From: Pseudomarimonas arenosa
Lineage (GTDB): Bacteria > Pseudomonadota > Gammaproteobacteria > Xanthomonadales > Xanthomonadaceae
Direction: 5' to 3'
NCBI RefSeq assembly: GCF_014841215.1
Contig: NZ_JACYTR010000017.1
Coordinates: forward strand, 24,994-88,993
Length of the DNA: 64,000 nucleotides
The first letter of the stretch is position 1. Each line of letters opens with the position of its first letter. Both the position numbers and the translations under genes were made by a program. The notes under the pieces are model-generated. The model searched no databases. It worked only from the letters and a program-made list of their open reading frames with translations, and was not told the origin of the DNA. Positions 1 through 9,557 of the stretch are shown piece by piece.

Positions 1-29
1 ATAACGTGTCGATACGCCGAGCGTCCGCT

Positions 30-84
30 TTGCTCCCCTCTCCCCTCGCGGGAGCGGGGCGGGGGAGAGGGGTATCGCCGGCAC
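30..84. repeat. GC-rich inverted repeat (REP-like)
   Basis: The spacer downstream of the S-formylglutathione hydrolase gene carries a CCCCTCTCCC arm (about 36-52) and a GGGGGAGAGGGG arm (about 62-73) around a G+C-rich centre. This CCCTCTCC/GGAGAGGG arrangement is a style of intergenic palindrome seen in many GC-rich gammaproteobacteria. It may help end transcription of the operon that reads towards it. The call rests only on the visible inverted repeat. Confidence 0.5.
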
Positions 85-111
85 AGGCCAACGAATCGGA
101 TTCACTCTGCG

Positions 112-939
112 CTAACCAAGAGCGGCGGCATGATGGGCAATGTGCTCGCCGATAAAGCTGGCGACAAAGTAGTAGCTGTGGTCGTAACCGGGTTGCAGCC
201 GAAGCTGCAGTGGATGATGGTGCTGCTCGCACGCCTGTCGCAGTCGATCAGGTTGAAGCTGTGCGTTAAGAAACGGGTCGGCTTCGCCTTGGTCGATCAG
301 CAGGGGCAGGCGCTCTGCCGCGGTCGCAATCAGCGCCACGCTGTCATGCTGCCGCCAGTCCTCGGGGCGATCGCCCAGATAGGCTCGCAAGGCCTTCTGT
401 CCCCAGGGCACCTCACTCGGGTTCACGATCGGGGCGAAGGCTGAGACGCTGTGATAGCGGCCAGGATTGCGCAGGGCGATGGTGAGCGCGCCGTGGCCGC
501 CCATCGAGTGGCCGCTGATGCCGCGCGCCTGCGTAACGGGTAGGTTCGACTCGATCAAGGCGGGCAGTTCGTCGACGATGTAGTCGTACATCCGGTAATG
601 CGATGACCAGGGTGATTCAGTGGCATTGAGATAAAAGCCTGCACCCTGGCCGAGGTCGTCGGCGGGATCATCGGCAACACCTTCGCCGCGCGGACTGGTG
701 TCCGGCGCGACGATGATCAGGCCGTGCTCGGCGGCGTAGCGCTGGGCGCCGGCCTTGGTGATGAAGTTCTGTTCGGTGCAGGTAAGGCCAGAGAGCCAAT
801 ACAGCACGGGGCAGGGCGCTCGCTCGGCCTGGGGAGGCAGATAGACGCCAAAGCGCATTGTGCAGTTAAGAGTGGGCGAGGCGTGTTGGTAGACATCCTG
901 CCAGCCGCCAAAGCAGGCGCGGTGCTCGATTTGTTGCAT
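112..939 (-). CDS. fghA: S-formylglutathione hydrolase
   Basis: A 275-residue cytosolic esterase that hydrolyses S-formylglutathione to formate and glutathione, the last step of glutathione-dependent formaldehyde detoxification. The nucleophile elbow GHSMGGHG places the catalytic Ser at residue 145. Asp221 (EADPF) and His254 (YDHSYYF) complete the esterase D-type triad at the expected spacing, and the length is normal for the family. The gene starts only 2 nt after the stop of the adjacent class III alcohol dehydrogenase on the same strand, so the two enzymes of consecutive steps are almost certainly co-transcribed. No formaldehyde-responsive regulator of the frmR type is seen in the window. 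Confidence 0.96.
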   Translation of the reverse strand: MQQIEHRACFGGWQDVYQHASPTLNCTMRFGVYLPPQAERAPCPVLYWLSGLTCTEQNFITKAGAQRYAAEHGLIIVAPDTSPRGEGVADDPADDLGQGAGFYLNATESPWSSHYRMYDYIVDELPALIESNLPVTQARGISGHSMGGHGALTIALRNPGRYHSVSAFAPIVNPSEVPWGQKALRAYLGDRPEDWRQHDSVALIATAAERLPLLIDQGEADPFLNAQLQPDRLRQACEQHHHPLQLRLQPGYDHSYYFVASFIGEHIAHHAAALG

Positions 940-941
940 GA

Positions 942-2132
<1,191 letters not shown>

Positions 2133-2190
2133 TCAATGGTGCGCGTAGCATACCCGGCTGGGTGTCAGCTGCACGTCGTCGATGGCGCCC

Positions 2191-2209
2191 GGTGCGCCCG
2201 AGGCGCACC
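2191..2209. repeat. GGTGCGCC/GGCGCACC hairpin (REP-like family C)
   Basis: A perfect 8-bp inverted repeat (GGTGCGCC 2191-2198, GGCGCACC 2202-2209) with a 3-nt loop lies in the 283-bp spacer between the divergent frmA and the HD-hydrolase gene. It has the same GGTGCG...CGCACC arms as three hairpins at 16256-16388, which suggests a dispersed element and not a local terminator. Confidence 0.6.
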
Positions 2210-2334
2210 CTGTGTATGACCGCAAGCCCTGACCGCAAGCATGCACCTTGGGCGCACCGAGGGCGTGCTGGCCCGAAGTCGAAACCTGTCGACTGAGCTG
2301 CTATGTTGGCAACGGCGCAACCAGGAGTGCTGCC

Positions 2335-2868
2335 ATGGATCAAGTCTCACCCTTGCTGATCGACGCCCTGGCCTTTGCCGCGCACAAGCATCGAGACCAA
2401 CGGCGCAAGGATATCGAGGCCTCGCCCTATATCAATCATCCGATCGCCTTGCTGCGCGTGCTGCGACTGGAAGCCGGTGTGCAGGATTTGCAGGTACTGT
2501 GCGCGGCGCTGCTACACGACACCATCGAAGATACCGAAACCACCGAAGAAGAACTGGAGCAGCGCTTCGGCCGCGTGATCACCGGCATCGTGATCGAGGT
2601 CACTGACGACAAGCGCCTGGACAAGGCGACCCGCAAGCGGGCCCAGGTCGAGCATGCCCCGCACCTGACACTGCAGGCAGCGCAGGTGAAACTCGCCGAT
2701 AAGATCTGTAACCTGCGCGACGTTGCGCAGTCGCCGCCGCCCGATTGGTCCTTGCAGCGACGGCAACAATACTTCGATTGGGCCAAGGAAGTGATTGATG
2801 GCCTGCGTGGCGCAAATGCCGAGTTGGAGGCCCTGTTTGATGCCGCGTTTGAATTGCGGCCATCCTGA
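2335..2868 (+). CDS. HD-domain phosphohydrolase, MESH1/RelA-hydrolase-like
   Basis: A 177-residue protein made up only of an HD-4 type hydrolase domain. The N-terminal segment with HKHRDQRRKD and INHPI, then LLHDTIEDT (the HD pair) and the late Asp in ADKICNLRDVA, follow the order of the (p)ppGpp-hydrolase half of RelA/SpoT and of the stand-alone MESH1 enzymes. A role in degrading (p)ppGpp or a related nucleotide is therefore likely. Substrate is inferred from the family, not shown. The ATG at 2335 is preferred because the family match begins there and CAGGAG precedes it. It is monocistronic, divergent from frmA, and ends 74 nt before a sensor kinase gene. Confidence 0.85.
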   Translation: MDQVSPLLIDALAFAAHKHRDQRRKDIEASPYINHPIALLRVLRLEAGVQDLQVLCAALLHDTIEDTETTEEELEQRFGRVITGIVIEVTDDKRLDKATRKRAQVEHAPHLTLQAAQVKLADKICNLRDVAQSPPPDWSLQRRQQYFDWAKEVIDGLRGANAELEALFDAAFELRPS

Positions 2869-2942
2869 CCAGGTAGGGCGACTGCAAGCGCTGCCGCGTG
2901 TTGGCAGAAGGAATCAATTGATCAGGTTTCGAGGATGCCGTT

Positions 2943-4247
2943 ATGGTTGAGCGAAAGCCATCCAACGCCAGTCTGCCGCCAGCGACCATCCTGCTGGTCG
3001 ATGATTCGTCGGTATTGCTCGACGCGCTGAAAGAGCAGCTGTGGACCTATGGGCTGAAGGTTCGGCTGGCGCATGACGGCGCCGAGGCATTGTTGCAGGC
3101 CGAGCAGGTGATGCCGGACCTGATCCTGCTTGATGTCATGATGCCGGGTATCGATGGCTTTGAAACGTGTCGCCAGCTCAAGCGTAACCCGAATACGCGA
3201 GCGATCCCGGTCATCTTCATGACCGCGCTGCAACATACCGAGGACAAACTGGCGGGCTTCGAGGCCGGCGGCGTCGACTATCTGACCAAGCCGGTCGATA
3301 TTGCCGAAGTTGTGGCGCGCATTGGCACCCATTTGAATCTCAGGGCAACACAGCGTGCATTGCAACAGGAAGTCGAACGACGGCAACGTGTCGAGGAGGT
3401 GCTGTTGCAGAACGAGGCGGGACTCAGGCAGCAGGCCGAACGTGCTCAATCGGCCTTGCAGCAGGTGATGCAAAGTGAGCACTTGCTGGTGAGTGAGAAG
3501 CTGGCTGCGGCAGGTCAGCTGAGTGCCGGCGTGGCACATGAAATCAATAACCCGACCCACTATGCCGCATTGGCGGCCGATGCCCTGAATGAGCAGTTGG
3601 AAGAGTTTCGACAGTTTCTCTTTCAATTAGCGGGCCCGGATGCCGATCGCGAGGTGCTGCAGAGTCTGGAGCGTCGCTTTGATATGTTGCGCGAGCAGGT
3701 GCAAACGATTCTCGAGGGTACGCATCGCGTGCTCGGCATCGTCAGGGATCTGACCACCTTTGCCCGCGCCGAGTCGCCGGCAGGCAGTCGTGCCAGTCTG
3801 GGTGAGCCGATTCGCGCGACGATGAATCTTGTTCGAGCCAAGTACAAACATGACATCGAGTTCGCGCTTCAGATTGATGACGATCCGGAGATTTTCTGCA
3901 ATCCGCCGCGATTGAACCAGGTGTTCATGAATCTGATCGTCAACGCTTGCCAGGCAATCAAGCAGAAAGCGGCGGAAGGCGATCCTGCGTTTTGTGGCAG
4001 AGTACAGGTTCGGCTGTTCCAGCAAGGCGACCAGCTTTGCGTGGTCGTCGAGGACAATGGATCAGGCATTGATCCCGGCCTGAAAACGCAGATCTTTGAC
4101 CCGTTCTTTACCACCAAGCCAGCTGGCGAGGGCACCGGCCTCGGCCTGGCGCTTTCCTGGTCGATTGTCAACGAGCACGGCGGACACGTCGATGTTGATT
4201 CCGAGCCGGGCGCCGGAGCGCGCTTCACCGTTGCCCTGCCGATGTAG
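2943..4247 (+). CDS. Response-regulator/histidine-kinase hybrid (REC-HisKA-HATPase)
   Basis: A 434-residue soluble signalling protein. A receiver domain (residues 14-130) carries the acidic pair VDD and phospho-acceptor Asp64 in ILLDVMMP, with T95 and K117 at the usual positions. A coiled-coil linker (130-180) follows, then a HisKA box SAGVAHEINNP with His199, and a HATPase with N box, DNGSGIDP and GTGLGLAL. There are no membrane segments, so input arrives by phosphotransfer to the N-terminal receiver. The kinase core is closely similar in sequence to those of the two propeller kinases at 5628 and 9538, suggesting paralogy. It faces the convergent REC-GGDEF gene, ending 8 nt from it, so a shared pathway is plausible. 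Confidence 0.93.
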   Translation: MVERKPSNASLPPATILLVDDSSVLLDALKEQLWTYGLKVRLAHDGAEALLQAEQVMPDLILLDVMMPGIDGFETCRQLKRNPNTRAIPVIFMTALQHTEDKLAGFEAGGVDYLTKPVDIAEVVARIGTHLNLRATQRALQQEVERRQRVEEVLLQNEAGLRQQAERAQSALQQVMQSEHLLVSEKLAAAGQLSAGVAHEINNPTHYAALAADALNEQLEEFRQFLFQLAGPDADREVLQSLERRFDMLREQVQTILEGTHRVLGIVRDLTTFARAESPAGSRASLGEPIRATMNLVRAKYKHDIEFALQIDDDPEIFCNPPRLNQVFMNLIVNACQAIKQKAAEGDPAFCGRVQVRLFQQGDQLCVVVEDNGSGIDPGLKTQIFDPFFTTKPAGEGTGLGLALSWSIVNEHGGHVDVDSEPGAGARFTVALPM

Positions 4248-4255
4248 AGTGACGA

Positions 4256-5431
4256 TCAGGATTCCCTGAGCAGGCGCAGCGCGCCAGCGTCTATCCAATC
4301 CTGCAGCTCTTCGTGTATTCGATGAATGTTGACCGACGCGGACGGGTCACCGCAAGTCAGGCATAGCGCGGCGTTGCGTCCGCCTCGTTTGGCCAGGTAA
4401 AGCGCATGGTCGGCGACCGAAAGCACGTGCTCCCAGCTCAGCGCCTGCGGATCGCGCGGGTCAAATGGGTGCAGCGCAATGCCGATCGAACAGGTGCGCT
4501 GCAGCTGTTGCCCGTCGCCAATGTCAAATCGAGCCGAGGCCACCGACTCACGCAGCCGGCGTGCAAAACCGATCGCCTGGGCCTCGTCCTCAACCCTGAT
4601 CCGCAACAGGAACTCCTCGCCGCCCCAGCGTGCCGCTAGATCTCCTTCGCGGCAGCACTGACGCAGCACTTCACTCAAGCCAATCAGCACCGCATCGCCT
4701 GCGGCATGGCCATAGGTATCGTTGACCGACTTGAAATGATCGACGTCGACCAGCAAGTAGGCTACGCGCTGGCCAAGCCCGGAGCGCCGCTCATCGTCTT
4801 CAAGCCGGCCGCGTTCGGATATTTCCCGTTCGACGAAGCGACGGTTTCCAAGCCCGGTCAAGGCATCGGTCAGGCTGGCCCGTTCGAGTTCCGCCGAGGC
4901 CAGCAACAGGGCCTGGTGCTTTTGCTCCAGCTCGCGGGTGCGCTCTCGCACCTTGTCCTCCAGCTGTTCGATATGGCGTTCTATCTCGCGGCGCATTTCG
5001 AACGCCTCGACAGCGCGCTCCAGGGTGAGCAGAAGATCGTTGCGGTCGAACGGCTTAACAATGAACTTGTAAATCCCTGCGCGATTGATGGCATCAACGA
5101 TGGCGCCGACGTCGACAAAGCCGGTGATGATAATGCGGATACTGGCCGGTAGCCGATCGCGGATTCTTTCGAACAACTCGATCCCGGTCATGCGTGGCAT
5201 GCGCTGATCACTCAGGATGACGCTGGGCGCGTCCTCAGCGGCCAGGTTTTCAAGTAGGTCCAAGGCTTCGCGGCCGTCCCTGGCTTCGATGACCCGAAAG
5301 CGGTCGGCGAGCATGGTGCGCAGTACACGCAGATTGCCCTCTTCATCGTCCACGATCATGACGCCATGCGCGGATGCGTCGGGCGCTTTTGCCTGCAGCT
5401 GCGTCAACCGGTCGCGACTGAAAAGACCCAT
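4256..5431 (-). CDS. Response regulator with GGDEF diguanylate cyclase output
   Basis: A 391-residue REC-coiled coil-GGDEF protein. The receiver has VDDEE and phospho-acceptor Asp75 (ILSDQRMP). A helical linker (140-185) joins it to a GGDEF domain that starts at LTDALTGLGNRR and has the DHFKSVND substrate-binding segment. The active-site signature GGEEF is at 270-274. An inhibitory I-site RxxD (Arg261, Asp264) sits five residues before it, so product inhibition by c-di-GMP is expected. A 65-residue tail follows the GGDEF domain, including CLTCG. The protein should make c-di-GMP when phosphorylated, and neighbouring orphan kinases are the natural phosphodonors. Confidence 0.94.
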   Translation of the reverse strand: MGLFSRDRLTQLQAKAPDASAHGVMIVDDEEGNLRVLRTMLADRFRVIEARDGREALDLLENLAAEDAPSVILSDQRMPRMTGIELFERIRDRLPASIRIIITGFVDVGAIVDAINRAGIYKFIVKPFDRNDLLLTLERAVEAFEMRREIERHIEQLEDKVRERTRELEQKHQALLLASAELERASLTDALTGLGNRRFVEREISERGRLEDDERRSGLGQRVAYLLVDVDHFKSVNDTYGHAAGDAVLIGLSEVLRQCCREGDLAARWGGEEFLLRIRVEDEAQAIGFARRLRESVASARFDIGDGQQLQRTCSIGIALHPFDPRDPQALSWEHVLSVADHALYLAKRGGRNAALCLTCGDPSASVNIHRIHEELQDWIDAGALRLLRES

Positions 5432-5627
5432 TGCGTCTCCCCCTCACCTGCAAGCAGGATAATGCGCCATGGTGGGGGTGGAAGCCATAGCTCAGGCAGT
5501 GACTTTATTCACCTGCAGGCGCGTTCGCTGAACGATCAGCTGAAAGCAGCGTTACCATGATCATGGCCAAGGGGAGGCTATGGACTTGACTGCTGTAACT
5601 GCCGGTTGCACCTGATTGCCCAGGACC

Positions 5628-8600
5628 ATGGCCGCCGGCGCGTTTCGCCACTGGCAGCGCACCTCTGCCGCCCCTGGCGTGCGCGTGGATAAGCAGATCA
5701 ATCGCCGCGGGTCGGGCTGGCGCTGGCTGGCGGCCCTGCTGCTGCCGCTGGGGCTGGCGCAGTCAGCCGAACTCAATCCCGAGGCCATTCGCTTTCGCCA
5801 TCTCGATGCCCGCAACGGCTTGCCGCAGGTCAGCGTGCTGGCCCTGGTGCAGGATGCCTCGGGTTTCGTCTGGATCGGTACGCAAGATGGCCTGGCGCGC
5901 TACGACGGCGTCGAGGTTCGGGTATTCCTCAACCATCGCGACCGCGCCGACTCTTTGTGGGGCAATCGGGTGAATGCCATGGCCCTGGATCAACAGGGCC
6001 AGTTGTGGGTGGGCAGCAGCGAAGGCCTGAACCGCTACCTCAGCCATAGCGAGACGTTTCAGCGCATCGGGTCGGCAGTCGACGATCCTGGCGCTGCGCC
6101 GGCCGGCGTGGTGCGCGCGCTGGCGGTGGATGGCAAAGGCGATCTTTGGGTGGGTGGGCGTGGTCTGGCGCGGGTGAGCGCACAGGGCCGCGTGCTTGAT
6201 TACCTTGCGCACGGCGATGGCCGCTTGCCAGGAGAGTTTGTGCATGCGCTGGCGCCGGTCGCCGACGGTTCGCTATGGATTGGCACCTCGGCGGGCCTGG
6301 CGAAGCGTGACGCTCAGGGCGCGCAGCGCAGGTACCCCTTGGCCGAAGAGGCGCCTTCGGTCACCGCGCTGTTGCACGACCGACACGGGCAGCTGTGGGT
6401 CGGCACCGATGGGTTCGGCCTGTACCGACTCAACGTCAAGGGTGAAATCGATAGGCACTGGCTGCCGGACGCCCAACCCGCTTCCCTGGCAGATGGGCGA
6501 ATACGTTCCTTGCTGCAGGACGTTGATGGCCGCATCTGGGTCGGTCACGAGTCGGGGCTCGATGTCGCCGAACAGCCGGATGCCGAATCGGTGGCATGGA
6601 CCCACTTTCGTTATCAGCGGCCTTTTCGCGATGGCATCGGAAGTGGCCGGATCGCCAGTCTGCTGCAGGATCAGGATGGCTGGATCTGGGCCGGAAGCTG
6701 GACCGGAGGCGTAGGACGAATGCCGCCGCGACCGCCGGATTTCATCACCTTCGATCCCGATATGCCGGCCACCTCGGGTCTGCGCGATGCGTCGGTGCTG
6801 GCGATGTGTGCCGATGCATCAGCTCATCCATCAGCGCAGAATCGACTGTGGCTGGCGACCCGGCAGGGCTTGTACCAGTTCGATCTGGACAAGGCGCGAC
6901 TGTCGGCAATGGTCGGGGGCGAAGCGCTGTTCAGCAGTGATCTGGCCTGCTCGGATGAGCTTTGGGTGGGCAGCACCTCCGGGCTCTATCGGGTCAAGGA
7001 CCAAGCTCTCCAGCGGATTGCGCTGCCGGCGGAACTCGGTGTGTTGAGCATCCGCTTCTCATTTCGAATCGATGGGCCGCGGCTATGGTTATGCGATGCG
7101 GACACCTTGTGGGTTCTGGATCGGGCGACTGCCGCCGTGTTGGCCAAGCACAGTCCGGTCAGCTGCGGATTGATCGGCCGCGGCACCTTTGAGCCATTCG
7201 ACGACAACATCATGTTGGTCGGTACCAGTGGCGGCCTGCTCTGGTTCAGTCGCGATGGTGCGAGACTGCTTCACCGCACCCTGGCACAACCTGGCATCGA
7301 TGCTGCCTTACAGGCCAGTACGGTGACCGAGATTCTGCGCGCCCGCGACGGGCGCTGGTGGATTGGCACGCAGGGTGCCGGCCTGCACGAGATGAAGCTG
7401 GAGGCTGGGGCAGATCCAGCGCAGGCGAAGTTTCAGGCCTATGGCAGCGCCGAGGGTCTGGCGGCCGACGCCATCGGCGGCATCCTTGAGGATGCGCGTG
7501 GCCGGCTGTGGCTGAGTACCACACGCGGCATCAGTCGCTTCGACCCCAACAGCTTCGCTGTACGCAACTACAGCAGCGCTGACGGTGCCCTGGATGCGTC
7601 TTACTACATCGGCAGCGCCGCCGCGTTGCCATCTGGCCGATTCGTCTTTGGAGGGCTGGACGGCTTCACCGTGTTTGATCCTGAACAGGTCGATCAGGCG
7701 CCCATTCCAACCCAGCCGGTGCTGACCTCGATCGAGTCGGACAATCGCCCGCTGCTGGCGAGAACCTCCGACCCCAACTCGCCGCTGGAGACCTCGGCGC
7801 CCCAGCTGCAATCGCTTGCCCTGCAATCGAACCGCGCACGCAATCTCAGTTTCAATTTCACCTCGCCCTACTTCGTTGCCCCGCACCAGATGCTATTTGC
7901 CTATCGGCTGCAGGGCTTTGAGTCGAACTGGGTGGTCAGCGATGCTCAGCGGCGTCGTGCCCACTACACCAATCTGGCGCCGGGCGCATACCGCTTTCAG
8001 GTGCGGGCAGGCAATCGTGATGGCGAGTGGAGTCCGCCCCGCGAATTGCAAGTCGAGATACTTCCACAATGGTGGCAAACCGCCGGCTTCAAGATCAGTG
8101 TGGCGGCGAGTCTGCTGTTTCTGTTGTTCAGCGCGTTTCGTTGGCGCACCGCCGCCTTGGCCCGACGCGGCCAGGAGCTGCAGGAGCAAGTGGCGGCACG
8201 TACCGCCGACATCCTCAAGCTGGGTGAAATCGGTCGACGCCTGACAGCGACGCTGGATCTCGAACAGGCCTTCTCGGAAGTGCATGCGCAAGTGGCCTCA
8301 CGTCTCGATGCTCACGTATTCGCGATTTCCGTGCTCGATCGCGAACGCGAGGCCCTGCGCGATCGCTACAGCATCGAGGCTGGCGTGCGCGATAGCGCCG
8401 TCGACTATGCGCTGAGCGAAACCAATCGTCCGGCTGTGTGGTGCGTCACCCGCGGCCAGGAACTGTGCACCGCCTGCCGACAGGAGCTGGCGAACTATGT
8501 CGGTGACGTCGCGGCGCCGAAGCAAGGTCACGTGATGGAGTCGATTGTCTACCTGCCGCTGCGGGTAGGCGACCGCACGATTGGTTGCCTCAGCGTGCAG

Positions 8601-9557
8601 AGTCCGCGGCCACGTGCCTATTCGAGCGCGCAACTGGAGCTGCTGCGGGCCTTGGCCAGCTATGCAGCGATCGCGGTCGACAATGCCCAGACCTACGAAC
8701 AACTGGACAAGGCCATGGCGCAGGTGCAGGAGACCTTGCAGCGACTGCAGCAGACGCAGGCCCGATTGATCACCAGTGAGAAGCTGGCCGCCACCGGCCA
8801 ACTGACTGCTGGCATGGCGCACGAGATCAACAATCCCAACAACTTCATCAACGGTGCGGCGCAGAATCTGGCCGCCCAGCTGGAACAGTTTCGCCAGCAT
8901 CTGCGCCACCTGGCAGGCCAGGATGCGCCGCCGGAAGTGCTGGCCCTGATCGAGGCGCGGATTGCTGCTCAGCTGGAGGAATTGGCCACCATTCGCGAAG
9001 GCTCACAGCGAATTGCCGCCATCGTGGAAGACTTGCGGACCTACTCACGGCTGGATGAAGCCGAGCGCAAGGTGGTCAGACTGGCGGAGTCGCTTGCCGC
9101 CACCATCAGCCTGGCTCGTGGGCGCTATCGCGGCATCGACATCCAGGCCAGGTTTGATGTGGATCCACAGGTTGAGTGCCAGCCGGCCAAGTTGAATCAT
9201 GTGTTCATGAATCTGATCACCAATGCCTGCCAGGCCATCGAGTCGCGACAACAGGTTGAGGCAACGCATGTTGGATGCGTTGTTGTGCACGCACGGTTGG
9301 GCGCAGCCGACGAATTGCAGATCTGCGTTGAGGACAATGGTTGCGGAATTTCGCCGGCCGATCAGTCGCATGTGTTCGAGCCTTTCTTTACCACCCGTCC
9401 GCCCGGTCAGGGCGCGGGTCTTGGGCTGTCGGTGGCCTGGAACATTGTTCGTGAAGATGGCGGCCGGCTGGACCTGGAATCCGATCCTCAGTGGGGGACG
9501 CGGCTGGTGGTGGTGCTGCCCTTGAGGTCGGAAGTCGATGCACACGCAGTTCCCTGA
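5628..9557 (+). CDS. Propeller/Y_Y_Y/GAF hybrid sensor histidine kinase
   Basis: A 1309-residue membrane sensor. After a signal/anchor (residues 20-45) come many two-component regulator propeller repeats (about 48-690; recurring LWVGT, WIGTQDGL, ISRFDPNS) forming a predicted periplasmic double propeller. A Y_Y_Y domain (about 720-800) and one transmembrane segment (about 815-838) follow. Inside the cell there is a GAF domain (865-1020), a HisKA box GMAHEINNP with His1065, and a HATPase (DNGCGIS, GAGLGLSV). There is no receiver or DNA-binding domain, unlike the HTCS proteins of Bacteroidetes with the same sensor. The ATG at 5628 is chosen; a TTG at 5616 is in frame. It overlaps the next paralogue by 20 nt. 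Confidence 0.93.
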   Translation: MAAGAFRHWQRTSAAPGVRVDKQINRRGSGWRWLAALLLPLGLAQSAELNPEAIRFRHLDARNGLPQVSVLALVQDASGFVWIGTQDGLARYDGVEVRVFLNHRDRADSLWGNRVNAMALDQQGQLWVGSSEGLNRYLSHSETFQRIGSAVDDPGAAPAGVVRALAVDGKGDLWVGGRGLARVSAQGRVLDYLAHGDGRLPGEFVHALAPVADGSLWIGTSAGLAKRDAQGAQRRYPLAEEAPSVTALLHDRHGQLWVGTDGFGLYRLNVKGEIDRHWLPDAQPASLADGRIRSLLQDVDGRIWVGHESGLDVAEQPDAESVAWTHFRYQRPFRDGIGSGRIASLLQDQDGWIWAGSWTGGVGRMPPRPPDFITFDPDMPATSGLRDASVLAMCADASAHPSAQNRLWLATRQGLYQFDLDKARLSAMVGGEALFSSDLACSDELWVGSTSGLYRVKDQALQRIALPAELGVLSIRFSFRIDGPRLWLCDADTLWVLDRATAAVLAKHSPVSCGLIGRGTFEPFDDNIMLVGTSGGLLWFSRDGARLLHRTLAQPGIDAALQASTVTEILRARDGRWWIGTQGAGLHEMKLEAGADPAQAKFQAYGSAEGLAADAIGGILEDARGRLWLSTTRGISRFDPNSFAVRNYSSADGALDASYYIGSAAALPSGRFVFGGLDGFTVFDPEQVDQAPIPTQPVLTSIESDNRPLLARTSDPNSPLETSAPQLQSLALQSNRARNLSFNFTSPYFVAPHQMLFAYRLQGFESNWVVSDAQRRRAHYTNLAPGAYRFQVRAGNRDGEWSPPRELQVEILPQWWQTAGFKISVAASLLFLLFSAFRWRTAALARRGQELQEQVAARTADILKLGEIGRRLTATLDLEQAFSEVHAQVASRLDAHVFAISVLDREREALRDRYSIEAGVRDSAVDYALSETNRPAVWCVTRGQELCTACRQELANYVGDVAAPKQGHVMESIVYLPLRVGDRTIGCLSVQSPRPRAYSSAQLELLRALASYAAIAVDNAQTYEQLDKAMAQVQETLQRLQQTQARLITSEKLAATGQLTAGMAHEINNPNNFINGAAQNLAAQLEQFRQHLRHLAGQDAPPEVLALIEARIAAQLEELATIREGSQRIAAIVEDLRTYSRLDEAERKVVRLAESLAATISLARGRYRGIDIQARFDVDPQVECQPAKLNHVFMNLITNACQAIESRQQVEATHVGCVVVHARLGAADELQICVEDNGCGISPADQSHVFEPFFTTRPPGQGAGLGLSVAWNIVREDGGRLDLESDPQWGTRLVVVLPLRSEVDAHAVP